64,000 nucleotides of DNA from Pseudomonas sp. VD-NE ins (GTDB lineage Bacteria > Pseudomonadota > Gammaproteobacteria > Pseudomonadales > Pseudomonadaceae), in assembly GCF_031882575.1 (NCBI RefSeq), contig NZ_CP134772.1, positions 6,235,001-6,299,000 on the forward strand, in the 5' to 3' direction. Every line of letters starts with the position of its first letter. Position 1 is the first letter of the stretch. A program made the translations under genes and the position numbers. The notes beneath the pieces were generated by a model. The model saw nothing but the letters and a program-made list of their open reading frames with translations, had not been told where the DNA came from and ran no database searches. Positions 7,683-16,637 of this stretch are shown here, piece by piece.

Positions 7683-8756
7683 ATGCACATCAATCCTTAC
7701 CTGTTTATATTGCCACGCCCACCGGGACAAGTAGTATGGAACTATAAAAACCATACTCAGCACGAACTTGATCTCAACTATACCTCTCGCCTTGCGCAAC
7801 TAATCAACAACCCTGAACTGTTCGACACTCACAACATAATAGACACACAATTACTAAGTGCGGACATTCTAACCGTTTCAAAAATAGACAACCCGCAATG
7901 GGGCTGGGACGAACTGTCGAAGATTTACCACATCGGTACGCAAAACATTCCCTGCGAACATGCCCCACAGAATATTCACGAGTGGTCGAGACTCTATCTC
8001 GCGCACTGCAATGAAGTATTGGCCTCGCCGGCCCCCGCAACCAACCGCCCGACGCTTGAATCCGGACAGCGGATTGCTCTGCCGGCGCCACGCGTATTGA
8101 GTGATGACAGCCTGGGAAATGTGCTGCTCCAGCGCAAAACCTGCCGCTCCTATACGGGTGCAACGATAGCGTTGATTGACGTCGGAACCCTGCTTTACCT
8201 TTCCCTCGGTTATTTGCGCGAACGAGACAATGATCGCGACGACAGCATTGCCCAAGGGCTCAGCGCACGGCGCAGCAGTCCTTCCGCGGGAGGCCTGAAC
8301 GCCTGCGAAGGCTTCCTGCTGGTCCAGAATGTCGAGGACCTGGAGCCGGGCATCTATGCCTACCACCCGGCCGACCACACCCTGAGCCGGATCAATCCAT
8401 TGCCTGAATCAGCGCTGGGCCAATTGCTCGGCGGTCAGCATTTCATTAACAACCTGCCGTTGGGGTTGTTCATCACCGCCCGTTTTGACCAGCTCTGGTG
8501 GAAGTACGAACACTCGCGGGCCTATCGCATGGCCTTCGTTGAAGCGGGGCACTTGTCGCAAACCTTTCAACTGGTCGCCACGGCGCTGGGCCTCAACACC
8601 TGGTTGACCGGCGCGTTTGCCGACCAGCAGGTCGAAAGACTCCTCAATATCGAGGGCAGTGCTGAACAACCGCTGTTCTTTGTTGGCTGCGGGCAAAGCG
8701 ACGGACAAGTGATGTGCCGCGAAATGCGCGATCTGTTGCGCGAGGGGCAAGCATGA
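7683..8756 (+). CDS. SagB/McbC-type nitroreductase-fold flavin oxidoreductase
   Basis: A 357-residue FMN-dependent oxidoreductase of the SagB/ThcOx group. Residues 1-120 form an N-terminal domain that may bind peptide. The nitroreductase fold follows: RKTCRSYTGATI (151-162), SPSAGGLNACEGFLLV (199-214), GIYAYHPADHTL (223-234), then KYEHSRAYRMAFVEAGHLSQ (274-293) and ATALGL..WLTGAFAD (299-314). Family members oxidise thiazolines and oxazolines to azoles in ribosomal peptides or act as oxidase domains in pigment synthases. No YcaO cyclodehydratase is nearby, so classical azole formation is not supported. The ATG at 7683 has only a weak AGAGTGA upstream; a GTG at 7632 inside the hairpin is less likely. 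It overlaps the next gene by ATGA. Confidence 0.85.
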   Translation: MHINPYLFILPRPPGQVVWNYKNHTQHELDLNYTSRLAQLINNPELFDTHNIIDTQLLSADILTVSKIDNPQWGWDELSKIYHIGTQNIPCEHAPQNIHEWSRLYLAHCNEVLASPAPATNRPTLESGQRIALPAPRVLSDDSLGNVLLQRKTCRSYTGATIALIDVGTLLYLSLGYLRERDNDRDDSIAQGLSARRSSPSAGGLNACEGFLLVQNVEDLEPGIYAYHPADHTLSRINPLPESALGQLLGGQHFINNLPLGLFITARFDQLWWKYEHSRAYRMAFVEAGHLSQTFQLVATALGLNTWLTGAFADQQVERLLNIEGSAEQPLFFVGCGQSDGQVMCREMRDLLREGQA

Positions 8757-9730
8757 CCCTGCCAATTGCCGAGCCGGATGAAGCGCCGGTGTCCTGGGCG
8801 CTGAAATTCACCCTGGGAGACTGGGAAACACGCGCCTCGGTGCGCAGCAGCACCCATGATTATCAATTGCCCGACGATGTACCGCTGCAACTGCAAACCC
8901 GCCACTGGTTTCCACCGGCGTTTCTGCCCTATCTGGCACATCCTGCCATCCAGGCGGCGGGGCGTGACGTGATGCACCGATTGACAGCCAACCACCTGGT
9001 GCACTTTCTCGACTACACCACTCTGCTCGAACACCGCATCGTCAATCGTGCCGTGGAAGTCATCGTGCACCGGGAACTGCCCATTTATGTGCCTCTGCCG
9101 ATGAAACACGCGGCGCTGCAGCTCTACACCGACGAGGGTTATCACGCGCTGTTCTCCAATCGCCTCGCTGAACAGATCGCCGCATTCTACGGGTTCACCG
9201 GACGCCCGGTGGTTCCGAAGCGCATTACCCGCCTCAATGCACTGATCGCCCGCACCCCGGAAAAAAACCGCGCACTGGCATGGTTTCTGCTCGGCTTCGT
9301 CTCGGAAACCATCATTGCCCGGGAGCTGCTGGACGTCTGCCGCGACATCCTTGTTTCCAGCGTGAACGACATGCTGCGCGACCATCTGACTGACGAAGCC
9401 CGCCACAGTCGCTACTTCAGCGAGGTCTTCCATTATCTCTGGCTGTCGATGAACAGCCGCCAGCGTGCGTTTGCGAGCAGGACACTGCTGGAGATCATCG
9501 GCATTTTTTTCGAGGCCGACGAAGTCTGGCTGCAACAGAGCCTGCGAGGAGCCGGCATCGCCGACAGCGACGTGATGAACATCGTCGGCGGCATGGCAAC
9601 GGTGCAGGCCAATCGTGCGCGTGCACGATCAGGCGCCATCGCGACACTGGATGCACTGCGCAAGGCCGGTTTTTTCGCTCTTCCCCACAACCAGAAACTT
9701 TTCGCCAAGGCAGGACTGATCGATGGATAA
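8753..9730 (+). CDS. AurF-family diiron N-oxygenase-like protein
   Basis: A 325-residue helical protein with a complete diiron ligand pattern. E93 is followed after 34 residues by E128-G-Y-H131. E185 is followed by H211 and E215-A-R-H218. This matches, by recalled spacing, the seven ligands of AurF (E101, E136, H139, E196, H223, E227, H230). AurF relatives oxidise amines to hydroxylamines, nitroso or nitro groups; some act on other positions. The ATG at 8753 overlaps the stop of the preceding gene (ATGA), with GAGGGG upstream, and the end overlaps the MFS gene by 8 bp. This indicates strict coupling in one operon. The substrate is unknown; the peptide, or a residue released from it, is possible. 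Confidence 0.82.
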   Translation: MTLPIAEPDEAPVSWALKFTLGDWETRASVRSSTHDYQLPDDVPLQLQTRHWFPPAFLPYLAHPAIQAAGRDVMHRLTANHLVHFLDYTTLLEHRIVNRAVEVIVHRELPIYVPLPMKHAALQLYTDEGYHALFSNRLAEQIAAFYGFTGRPVVPKRITRLNALIARTPEKNRALAWFLLGFVSETIIARELLDVCRDILVSSVNDMLRDHLTDEARHSRYFSEVFHYLWLSMNSRQRAFASRTLLEIIGIFFEADEVWLQQSLRGAGIADSDVMNIVGGMATVQANRARARSGAIATLDALRKAGFFALPHNQKLFAKAGLIDG

Positions 9731-10955
9731 AGGAAAATCCGTGGTAACCACAGGGCAGCGCCGCGCCGCTGTCAGCCTGTTGCTGGCGATGGTGTTGCTT
9801 GGCGTGTTTCCACTGGATGTTCTGCTTCCTTCCTTTCCAGCATTGGCGACGCACTTTCGCAGCACCCAGGCGGATATCGCGCTGTCCATCAGCCTGTTCG
9901 CCGTGGGGATCGCATTTGCCCAGGTCTTGATCGGTCCGCTCTCGGACGTGATCGGGCGCAAGGGCCTGTTACTCGCCGGCATGAGTGCCTCGATGCTTGG
10001 CGCGCTCGGTTGCGTGATGACCTCCGATTACACGCTGTTCCTGGTATTCCGGGTGATGCAGGCCTTGGGCTGTGGATGTTTCGTGCTGTCCCAGGCGCTG
10101 GTGCAGGATCTGTTCGAAGGCGAGGAGCGCGACCGTTTGCGTATCCTGATGGTCACGGCTACGGGCATTTTCATCTCGGTGTCGCCGCTGGCCGGCACCT
10201 TTCTCCAGGCCACACTCGGCTGGCGCGGCAGCTTCTGGGTGTTTACCGCACTGTCCGCCACGGTGCTGATCAAGGCCTGGCTGTTTTTACCAAACAGTCG
10301 TCCGGCCTACAGCGGCACACGGCTCGGATTCATTCAGTCCTACCGTCGCGTGCTGGGGGACTTCGAATTTGTCGGCTACTGGCTGATTTCAGCGTTCGCT
10401 TTCGCCTGCCACTTCTCGTTCATCGTGATTTCGCCGCTGATCTTCATGGACCAACTGCAACTCGCGCCTTATGACTTTTCGCTGATCCTGCTGGTTTACG
10501 GCGCGGCCTATGTCGTCGGTGGGATCCTCGCTGCCGTGCTGAATCGACGCATCACGCCAGTTCAGCAGATTTTCACCGGGCTCAGCCTGATCCTGCTGTC
10601 GGGGCTGGCGATGCTGTATCTGGCAGCCGATCATGCGTTGGCTCCGGCAACCGTATTGATCCCGATGCTGATCTGCACCGCAGGTACCACCATTGCCCGC
10701 CCCGCCGCCACTTCCCGGGCCATGGGCCTGTTTCCTGAGAATGCCGGTACTTCGGCATCGGCGGGCAGCACGATCATCTTTATCTGTGGTGGGCTTATCA
10801 GCGCGTTGATCAGCCTCAGCCCGGCCAATCTGCAATCGACACTGGGCTACAGCTTTGTGCTGCTGAGCACGACAGCGCTGGTGCTGAACAACAGGCTCAG
10901 CCGCCGCGCAAGAAACGTTGAAGCCAACGTCGTTGCGCAGACCGGCGGTGATTAA
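9723..10955 (+). CDS. MFS exporter, Bcr/CflA type
   Basis: A 410-residue inner-membrane protein with about 12 hydrophobic helices. The opening LLLAMVLLGVFPLDVLLPSFPALATHFRS and motif A GPLSDVIGRKGLL between helices 2 and 3 are typical of the Bcr/CflA drug:proton antiporters. FRVMQALGCGCFVLSQALVQDLF is the helix 4 signature. Its start lies inside the end of the diiron oxygenase gene (8-bp overlap), so it is most likely the exporter or self-resistance pump for the product of this cluster. Pseudomonads also carry free-standing Bcr-type pumps, so the substrate is an inference. Confidence 0.88.
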   Translation: MDKGKSVVTTGQRRAAVSLLLAMVLLGVFPLDVLLPSFPALATHFRSTQADIALSISLFAVGIAFAQVLIGPLSDVIGRKGLLLAGMSASMLGALGCVMTSDYTLFLVFRVMQALGCGCFVLSQALVQDLFEGEERDRLRILMVTATGIFISVSPLAGTFLQATLGWRGSFWVFTALSATVLIKAWLFLPNSRPAYSGTRLGFIQSYRRVLGDFEFVGYWLISAFAFACHFSFIVISPLIFMDQLQLAPYDFSLILLVYGAAYVVGGILAAVLNRRITPVQQIFTGLSLILLSGLAMLYLAADHALAPATVLIPMLICTAGTTIARPAATSRAMGLFPENAGTSASAGSTIIFICGGLISALISLSPANLQSTLGYSFVLLSTTALVLNNRLSRRARNVEANVVAQTGGD

Positions 10956-10966
10956 ACCCGCCGGTC
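10940..10966 (+). terminator. stem-loop spanning the MFS stop codon
   Basis: GACCGGCGG (10940-10948) and CCGCCGGTC (10958-10966) form a perfect 9-bp stem, with the TAA stop in the 9-base loop. No T-run follows. It probably marks the end of the island operon. From here to 11223 (257 bases) no gene is seen; a TAGAAT at 11034 could be a -10 box for ilvD, but no clear -35 accompanies it. Confidence 0.45.
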
Positions 10967-11223
10967 GTCATTCCATACACGCCGTCTGCACTGGAACAAC
11001 GCTTTGCGCCATTCCCTCCAGACGCCAGCGGTGTAGAATCGGCTGATTCATCGCCATTCATCCCCCGGCGGGTTTATGAGCTCAGGCTGAGACCAGCGGC
11101 GATCCCGCAACGTCATCGGCAACTTCACGGACACACGGCCATTTCTGAGTGTTCCAGACGTCAATAGAAGCTCACTCCCCTTTTGCACCTGATTAGTAAG
11201 TGATTAGCCGCCCGGAGTGTTCC

Positions 11224-13065
11224 ATGCCAGATTACCGTTCGAAAACATCCACCCACGGCCGCAACATGGCCGGCGCCCGCGCACTGTGGCGCGCCACCGG
11301 CATGAAAGATGACGACTTCAAAAAGCCGATCATCGCCATTGCCAACTCGTTCACCCAGTTCGTACCGGGCCACGTGCACCTGAAGGATCTGGGCCAACTG
11401 GTCGCCCGTGAAATCGAACGCGCCGGCGGTGTAGCGAAAGAATTCAACACCATTGCCGTGGATGACGGCATCGCCATGGGCCACGACGGCATGCTGTATT
11501 CGCTGCCGAGCCGCGAGATCATCGCCGACTCCGTTGAGTACATGGTCAATGCCCACTGTGCCGACGCCATCGTCTGCATCTCCAACTGCGACAAGATCAC
11601 CCCGGGCATGCTGATGGCTGCCTTGCGCCTGAACATTCCGGTGATCTTCGTTTCCGGCGGTCCGATGGAAGCCGGCAAGACCAAACTCGCGTCCCACGGC
11701 CTCGACCTCGTCGACGCCATGGTAATTGCCGCCGACTCCAGCGCTTCTGACGAGAAAGTCGCTGAGTACGAGCGCAGCGCCTGCCCGACCTGCGGTTCGT
11801 GCTCCGGCATGTTTACCGCCAACTCGATGAACTGCCTGACCGAAGCACTGGGCCTGGCATTGCCGGGCAACGGTTCGACACTCGCCACCCACAGTGATCG
11901 CGAACAGCTGTTCCTGCAGGCTGGCCGCACCATCGTCGAGCTGTGCAAGCGCTACTACGGCGAGAACGACGAATCGGTGCTGCCACGCAACATCGCCAAC
12001 TTCAAGGCGTTCGAGAACGCGATGATGCTAGACATCGCCATGGGCGGTTCGACCAACACCATCCTGCACTTGCTCGCTGCCGCCCAAGAGGCGGAGATCG
12101 ATTTCGACCTGCGCGACATCGACCGCCTCTCGCGCAGCGTTCCACAGCTGTGCAAAGTGGCGCCGAACATTCAGAAGTACCACATGGAAGACGTGCACCG
12201 CGCCGGCGGCATCTTCAGCATCCTCGGCTCACTGGCCCGTGGCGGTCTGCTGCACACCGACCTGCCGACCGTGCACAGCCGCAGCATGGAAGAAGCCATC
12301 GCCAAGTGGGATATCACCCAGACCACCGATGAAGCCGTGCATCATTTCTTCAAGGCAGGCCCTGCCGGTATTCCAACGCAGACGGCGTTCAGCCAGTCGA
12401 CCCGTTGGGAAACCCTGGATGACGACCGTGAAAACGGCTGCATCCGCAGTTTCGAACACGCCTATTCGCAAGAAGGTGGCCTGGCCGTTCTGTACGGCAA
12501 CATCGCGCTCGATGGCTGCGTGGTGAAAACCGCCGGTGTCGACGAATCGATCCACGTCTTCGAAGGCAACGCGAAGATCTTTGAAAGCCAGGACAGCGCC
12601 GTACGCGGCATCCTCGCCGACGAAGTGAAGGCTGGTGACATCGTCATCATTCGCTACGAAGGTCCGAAAGGCGGCCCGGGCATGCAGGAAATGCTCTACC
12701 CGACTTCGTACCTGAAATCCAAAGGCCTGGGCAAAGCCTGCGCGCTGCTCACCGACGGTCGTTTCTCCGGCGGTACTTCCGGTCTGTCCATCGGTCACGC
12801 TTCGCCAGAAGCTGCCGCCGGCGGTGCGATCGGTCTGGTGCAGGATGGCGACAAAGTGCTGATCGACATCCCGAACCGCTCGATCAACCTGTTGGTCAGC
12901 GACGAGGAACTGGCGGCACGCCGCGCCGAGCAAGACAAGAAAGGCTGGAAACCGGTGGAGATTCGTCCGCGCAAGGTGACCACCGCCCTCAAGGCTTACG
13001 CTCTGCTGGCGACCAGTGCCGATAAAGGTGCGGTGCGTAACAAAGCGATGCTCGACGGGCTGTAA
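11224..13065 (+). CDS. ilvD: dihydroxy-acid dehydratase
   Basis: A 613-residue iron-sulfur dehydratase of branched-chain amino acid and pantothenate synthesis. It converts 2,3-dihydroxy acids to 2-keto acids for valine, leucine and isoleucine. Cluster ligands are visible in [12 protein letters not shown] (Cys122) and [18 protein letters not shown] (near residue 195). [14 protein letters not shown] near the C-terminus is the second family signature. The length matches the E. coli enzyme. The ATG at 11224 follows CGGAGTG; the frame extends upstream to 11200 only by an alternative start without support. It is followed by a palindromic repeat. Confidence 0.98.
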   Translation: MPDYRSKTSTHGRNMAGARALWRATGMKDDDFKKPIIAIANSFTQFVPGHVHLKDLGQLVAREIERAGGVAKEFNTIAVDDGIAMGHDGMLYSLPSREIIADSVEYMVNAHCADAIVCISNCDKITPGMLMAALRLNIPVIFVSGGPMEAGKTKLASHGLDLVDAMVIAADSSASDEKVAEYERSACPTCGSCSGMFTANSMNCLTEALGLALPGNGSTLATHSDREQLFLQAGRTIVELCKRYYGENDESVLPRNIANFKAFENAMMLDIAMGGSTNTILHLLAAAQEAEIDFDLRDIDRLSRSVPQLCKVAPNIQKYHMEDVHRAGGIFSILGSLARGGLLHTDLPTVHSRSMEEAIAKWDITQTTDEAVHHFFKAGPAGIPTQTAFSQSTRWETLDDDRENGCIRSFEHAYSQEGGLAVLYGNIALDGCVVKTAGVDESIHVFEGNAKIFESQDSAVRGILADEVKAGDIVIIRYEGPKGGPGMQEMLYPTSYLKSKGLGKACALLTDGRFSGGTSGLSIGHASPEAAAGGAIGLVQDGDKVLIDIPNRSINLLVSDEELAARRAEQDKKGWKPVEIRPRKVTTALKAYALLATSADKGAVRNKAMLDGL

Positions 13066-13108
13066 GCGTCAAATCGCCGAAACAAAATGCCTCGCCAAGT
13101 GCGGGGCT

Positions 13109-13210
13109 GATCGTTCCCACGCTCTGCGTGGGAATGTCTCAAGGGACGCTCCGCGTCCAGTGACGCGGAGCGTCACGGGCTGCATTCCCACGCAGAGCGT
13201 GGGAACGATC
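13109..13210. repeat. large palindrome, CGTTCCCACGC family
   Basis: The outer arms GATCGTTCCCACGCTCTGCG and CGCAGAGCGTGGGAACGATC are exact inverses about 100 bases apart. Inner arms GGACGCTCCGCGTC and GACGCGGAGCGTC form a second hairpin. The same composite occurs at 26592 and 30433. It lies between convergent ilvD and pchP and may act as a bidirectional 3' element. Confidence 0.92.
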
Positions 13211-13230
13211 AACCCGATCCCTCCCGGGGG

Positions 13231-14292
13231 TTATTGGATTTCTTCAGGCTTTACGATCACCCAGTTCTTGTCCGCCGTCACCGGCAACCCTTCCTTGGCC
13301 TGCGCCGCCGCGTGCTTGGCCATCATGCCGTTCAACTGCGTCATGTACTTGTCCTTGCGGTTGATCCACAAGTGAATCCCGCCCTTGGCCACGTCAACAT
13401 CGTGGAACAGCATGTAACCATCGCTGGTCGGGGTATCGCCGCCAACCAGTACCGGTTTTTTCCATTCATCAATGTAGGTAAGAATCGCTGCATGTTTGCC
13501 GGCCATCCAGGTGGCCGGGGTCCACAGGTACGGGGTCAGTTCGAGGCCAAGGTTGGCCTTCTCATCATATTTGCCGGCGGTGATCTGTTTGCGTGCAGTG
13601 GTCAGTTCGTTGGTTTCGCGATTCTTCAGCAGAGTAGTCACGCCGATGACGTTCTGCGGTTTGACGTTGTAGCCGTACTTCGGATCCGCCGCGACCATGC
13701 GCACCAACTCTTCCGAGGCGGCGGTCATCACGTAGACCTCGATGCCGTTCTCCATCAGCTTGTTGTAGAGCTCTTGCTGGCCGGTGAAGATCTTCGGCGG
13801 GTTGACGTCGAGTTTCTTCACCACATCGCCTTCGTAATAGGTCGCCGGCACCGGTTTGCCCGAAGCCATCAGCTCATCGACATAGCCCTTCAGCTCTTTG
13901 AGGGTGAAGCCGGAGAACACTTGCGCCACCCACGGGTAGCAGACCATGTCGTCGACTTCGCAGAGGCGATAGTAGTAACTGAACAGGCTTTCCTTGTGGT
14001 CGGCGGTGTCCTTGAACGGCATCAGTTTGAGCGAGGGGTCGAGTTTGTCGCGGGTGATCAGGCCCTTGTTTTCCATGAACGGCAGCAACGACTCTTCGAG
14101 GTCGTAGCGGTAACTGGTGTTGTCCATGTCGAACACCGCGTAGTTACCCTTGTTGGCGTTGGCCGCGATCATCGCGTCCAGCGCCTTGGCCTGATCGGCC
14201 GGCCAGTGTTTCAGGTCGGTGGCGAAGGCCTGAGTGGCCAGACCCATGCCCACAGCCAGTGCGACAGCCAGAAATTTCGGTGCGAACTTCAT
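13231..14292 (-). CDS. pchP: phosphorylcholine phosphatase (HAD family), periplasmic
   Basis: A 353-residue exported HAD phosphatase. The signal peptide is MKFAPKFLAVALAVGMGLATQAFA. HAD motif I is VFDMDNTSYRYD, motif II is VMTAASEEL, and motif IV is GGDTPTSDGYML. DMDNT, the SAA-type motif and GDTPxSD are the signatures known for Pseudomonas PchP, which releases choline from phosphorylcholine in the periplasm. The C-terminal ATWMAGKHAAI segment would carry the motif III Lys. Length is close to the P. aeruginosa enzyme. In that species the gene is induced by choline, but no GbdR-type site was identified here. It is divergent from the cystine symporter. Confidence 0.87.
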   Translation of the reverse strand: MKFAPKFLAVALAVGMGLATQAFATDLKHWPADQAKALDAMIAANANKGNYAVFDMDNTSYRYDLEESLLPFMENKGLITRDKLDPSLKLMPFKDTADHKESLFSYYYRLCEVDDMVCYPWVAQVFSGFTLKELKGYVDELMASGKPVPATYYEGDVVKKLDVNPPKIFTGQQELYNKLMENGIEVYVMTAASEELVRMVAADPKYGYNVKPQNVIGVTTLLKNRETNELTTARKQITAGKYDEKANLGLELTPYLWTPATWMAGKHAAILTYIDEWKKPVLVGGDTPTSDGYMLFHDVDVAKGGIHLWINRKDKYMTQLNGMMAKHAAAQAKEGLPVTADKNWVIVKPEEIQ

Positions 14293-14533
14293 AAGCCTCT
14301 TCTCCCTGATTCAAAGAGATCGACGCTAACAAATAAGTGTGACAGTCCTCGCCTGTCAGCGACCGCCCACGTCCCTATTGCGCCAGATGCATTGCCGAGA
14401 GCGACACAGCCTTATTCCAAAAACGACGGACAACCTGTCATTTCGGTATTAAATCATTGCAAATCAAACTGTTAGGCTTGCCGGTTCGCAGTTGCCCAAG
14501 AATGCGACTGGCACAAGTCTTATCGGAGTTTTC

Positions 14534-15925
14534 ATGAATCTGCCGCTGATCCTCAACCTGCTGGTGTTCCTCGCCCTGCTCTTCGGTCTGGCGCAAACCC
14601 GCCACACCACGTGGAGCCTGGCGAAAAAAGTCCTGCTCGCGCTGGCGATGGGTGTCGCGTTCGGCGTGGCCCTGCACACTCTTTACGGTGCCGGCAACCC
14701 GGTGCTGAAAGCCTCGATCGGCTGGTTCGATCTGGTCGGCAACGGCTACGTGCAGTTGCTGCAAATGATCGTCATCCCGCTGGTGTTCGCCTCGATCCTC
14801 AGCGCCGTGGCACGGCTGCACAACGCTTCGTCGTTGGGCAAGATCAGCTTTCTGACCATCGGCACCCTGCTGTTCACCACCGCGATTGCCGCGCTGATCG
14901 GCATCGGCCTGACCAACCTGTTCGGCCTCACCGCTGAAGGTCTGGTCGCCGGCACCCAGGAAATGGCCCGTCTGCAAACCATTCAGACTGACTACGCCGG
15001 TAAGGTTGCCGACCTGAATGTGCCGCAACTGCTGCTGTCATTCATCCCGCAGAACCCGTTTGCCGATCTGGCACGAGCCAAGCCGACGTCGATCATCAGC
15101 GTGGTGATTTTCGCCGCATTCCTCGGGGTTGCCGCGCTGCAACTGCTCAAGGATGACGTCGAGAAAGGTCAGAAAGTGATCAACGCCATCGACACCCTGC
15201 AAGCCTGGGTGATGCGTCTGGTGCGTCTGGTGATGAAACTGACCCCGTACGGCGTGCTGGCGCTGATGACCAAAGTGGTCGCCGGTTCCAACCTGCAGGA
15301 CATCATCAAACTCGGCAGTTTCGTCGTCGTGTCGTACCTCGCTCTGGGCCTGATGTTTGTCGTGCACGGCTTGTTGGTGTCGGCGGCCGGGATCAACCCG
15401 CTGCGTTTCTTCCGCAAGATCTGGCCGGTGCTGACGTTCGCGTTCACCAGCCGTTCCAGCGCCGCGAGCATTCCGCTGAGCATTGAAGCGCAAACCCGTC
15501 GTCTGGGCATTCCACAATCGGTGGCGAGTTTTGCTGCTTCGTTCGGCGCGACCATCGGCCAGAACGGTTGCGCCGGTTTGTACCCGGCGATGCTGGCAGT
15601 GATGGTTGCGCCGACGGTGGGCATCAATCCGCTGGATCCGCTGTGGATCGCGACGCTGGTGGCGATTGTGACGTTGAGTTCGGCGGGTGTGGCTGGTGTC
15701 GGTGGCGGCGCGACGTTTGCGGCGCTGATCGTGCTGCCGGCGATGGGTTTGCCGGTGTCACTGGTGGCGTTGCTGATTTCGGTTGAGCCGCTGATCGATA
15801 TGGGGCGCACGGCGTTGAACGTGAGTGGTTCGATTACGGCTGGCGCGATTACCAGTCAGGTGATGCAGCAGACCGATAAAGAACTGCTGGATGCTGATGA
15901 GCATGCGGAGTTGGCTCAGGCTTAA
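14534..15925 (+). CDS. tcyP: L-cystine symporter, TcyP/YdjN type
   Basis: A 463-residue member of the dicarboxylate/amino acid:cation symporter family. The N-terminus [21 protein letters not shown] and the core [17 protein letters not shown] and [16 protein letters not shown] resemble the cystine branch (YdjN/TcyP, 463 residues in E. coli) more than the C4-dicarboxylate transporter DctA. About eight membrane helices and two re-entrant loops are expected. The ATG at 14534 follows TCGGAG; an earlier in-frame start at 14492 is rejected. The 241-bp gap to pchP holds both divergent promoters but none could be pinned down. Cystine is inferred from the family branch. Confidence 0.85.
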   Translation: MNLPLILNLLVFLALLFGLAQTRHTTWSLAKKVLLALAMGVAFGVALHTLYGAGNPVLKASIGWFDLVGNGYVQLLQMIVIPLVFASILSAVARLHNASSLGKISFLTIGTLLFTTAIAALIGIGLTNLFGLTAEGLVAGTQEMARLQTIQTDYAGKVADLNVPQLLLSFIPQNPFADLARAKPTSIISVVIFAAFLGVAALQLLKDDVEKGQKVINAIDTLQAWVMRLVRLVMKLTPYGVLALMTKVVAGSNLQDIIKLGSFVVVSYLALGLMFVVHGLLVSAAGINPLRFFRKIWPVLTFAFTSRSSAASIPLSIEAQTRRLGIPQSVASFAASFGATIGQNGCAGLYPAMLAVMVAPTVGINPLDPLWIATLVAIVTLSSAGVAGVGGGATFAALIVLPAMGLPVSLVALLISVEPLIDMGRTALNVSGSITAGAITSQVMQQTDKELLDADEHAELAQA

Positions 15926-15943
15926 GTAGCGCCTGACAGACCG

Positions 15944-16037
15944 CTATCGCTGGCAAGCCAGCTCCCACAGTGTTCTGTGGTGAACACAGATTTTGTGAAC
16001 ACCTCTAGACCTGTGGGAGCTGGCTTGCCAGCGATGC
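15944..16037. repeat. paired REP element (ATCGCTGGCAAGCCAGC type)
   Basis: ATCGCTGGCAAGCCAGCTCC-CACA faces TGTGGGAGCTGGCTTGCCAG-CGAT. The same pair is at 22511, 37945 and 50213. It sits between the convergent cystine symporter gene and folA. Confidence 0.9.
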
Positions 16038-16039
16038 TT

Positions 16040-16552
16040 TTAAGCTTTTTCCCAGATTTCGAAGTTGTACGCGGGCTTATCTTCAATCGCCGGATTCGGC
16101 ACATTCGACACCAGCTTCCACTGGTGCAAATCAAACTCCGGAAACCACGCATCCCCTTCCGGGCTCAGCGCCACGCGAGTCAGATATAGACGATCCGCCT
16201 GCGCCAGCCCTTGCGCGTACAACTGCGCGCCGCCAATCAGCATTAGCTCATCGACGCCCTGCTCCTTCGCCCATTCCTCGGCGCGAACCACGGCAGCTTC
16301 CAGCGACGGATAAACCTCGGCACCTTCCAGCACCAGATCGGCCTGACGGCTGACCACGATGTTCAGGCGCCCCGGCAATGGTCGACCGAGCGAATCCCAG
16401 GTCTTGCGACCCATGATGATCGGCTTGCCCAAGGTGGTGGCCTTGAAGTATTTGAAGTCCCCCGGCAGGTGCCAGGGCATGCTGTTGTCGACGCCGATCA
16501 CGCGGTTTTCACCGAGAGCTGCGATCAGGCTGAGAGGGAGTGATTTAGTCAT
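16040..16552 (-). CDS. folA: dihydrofolate reductase
   Basis: A 170-residue NADPH-dependent enzyme that makes tetrahydrofolate, the target of trimethoprim. It begins MTKSLPLSLIAALGENRVIG. MPWHLPGDFKYFKATTLGKP carries the catalytic acidic residue (Asp in PGD) and the substrate helix, and IIMGRKTWDSLGRPLPGR is the NADPH site. MLIGGAQLYAQGL is the GG motif. The ATG at 16552 fits family starts; a longer frame to 16618 adds an unlikely tail. thyA, which uses the same folate cycle, lies about 14 kb away. Confidence 0.96.
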   Translation of the reverse strand: MTKSLPLSLIAALGENRVIGVDNSMPWHLPGDFKYFKATTLGKPIIMGRKTWDSLGRPLPGRLNIVVSRQADLVLEGAEVYPSLEAAVVRAEEWAKEQGVDELMLIGGAQLYAQGLAQADRLYLTRVALSPEGDAWFPEFDLHQWKLVSNVPNPAIEDKPAYNFEIWEKA

Positions 16553-16637
16553 GCCGGCGAGGATACCAGAGCCGTGCTTACCCCGATAAGCGCCACAGCG
16601 GTTATGCTCAGCGCTCATTTAAGCGACGGGATGCCGC

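Noticed and set aside
7683..8756. Classical thiazole/oxazole peptide cluster
   Set aside because: The SagB-like enzyme is present, but there is no YcaO cyclodehydratase or E1-like partner and the peptide has no Cys or Thr.
11034..11039. TAGAAT as -10 box of an ilvD promoter
   Set aside because: No acceptable -35 box lies 16-18 bases upstream, so it is not listed as a promoter.
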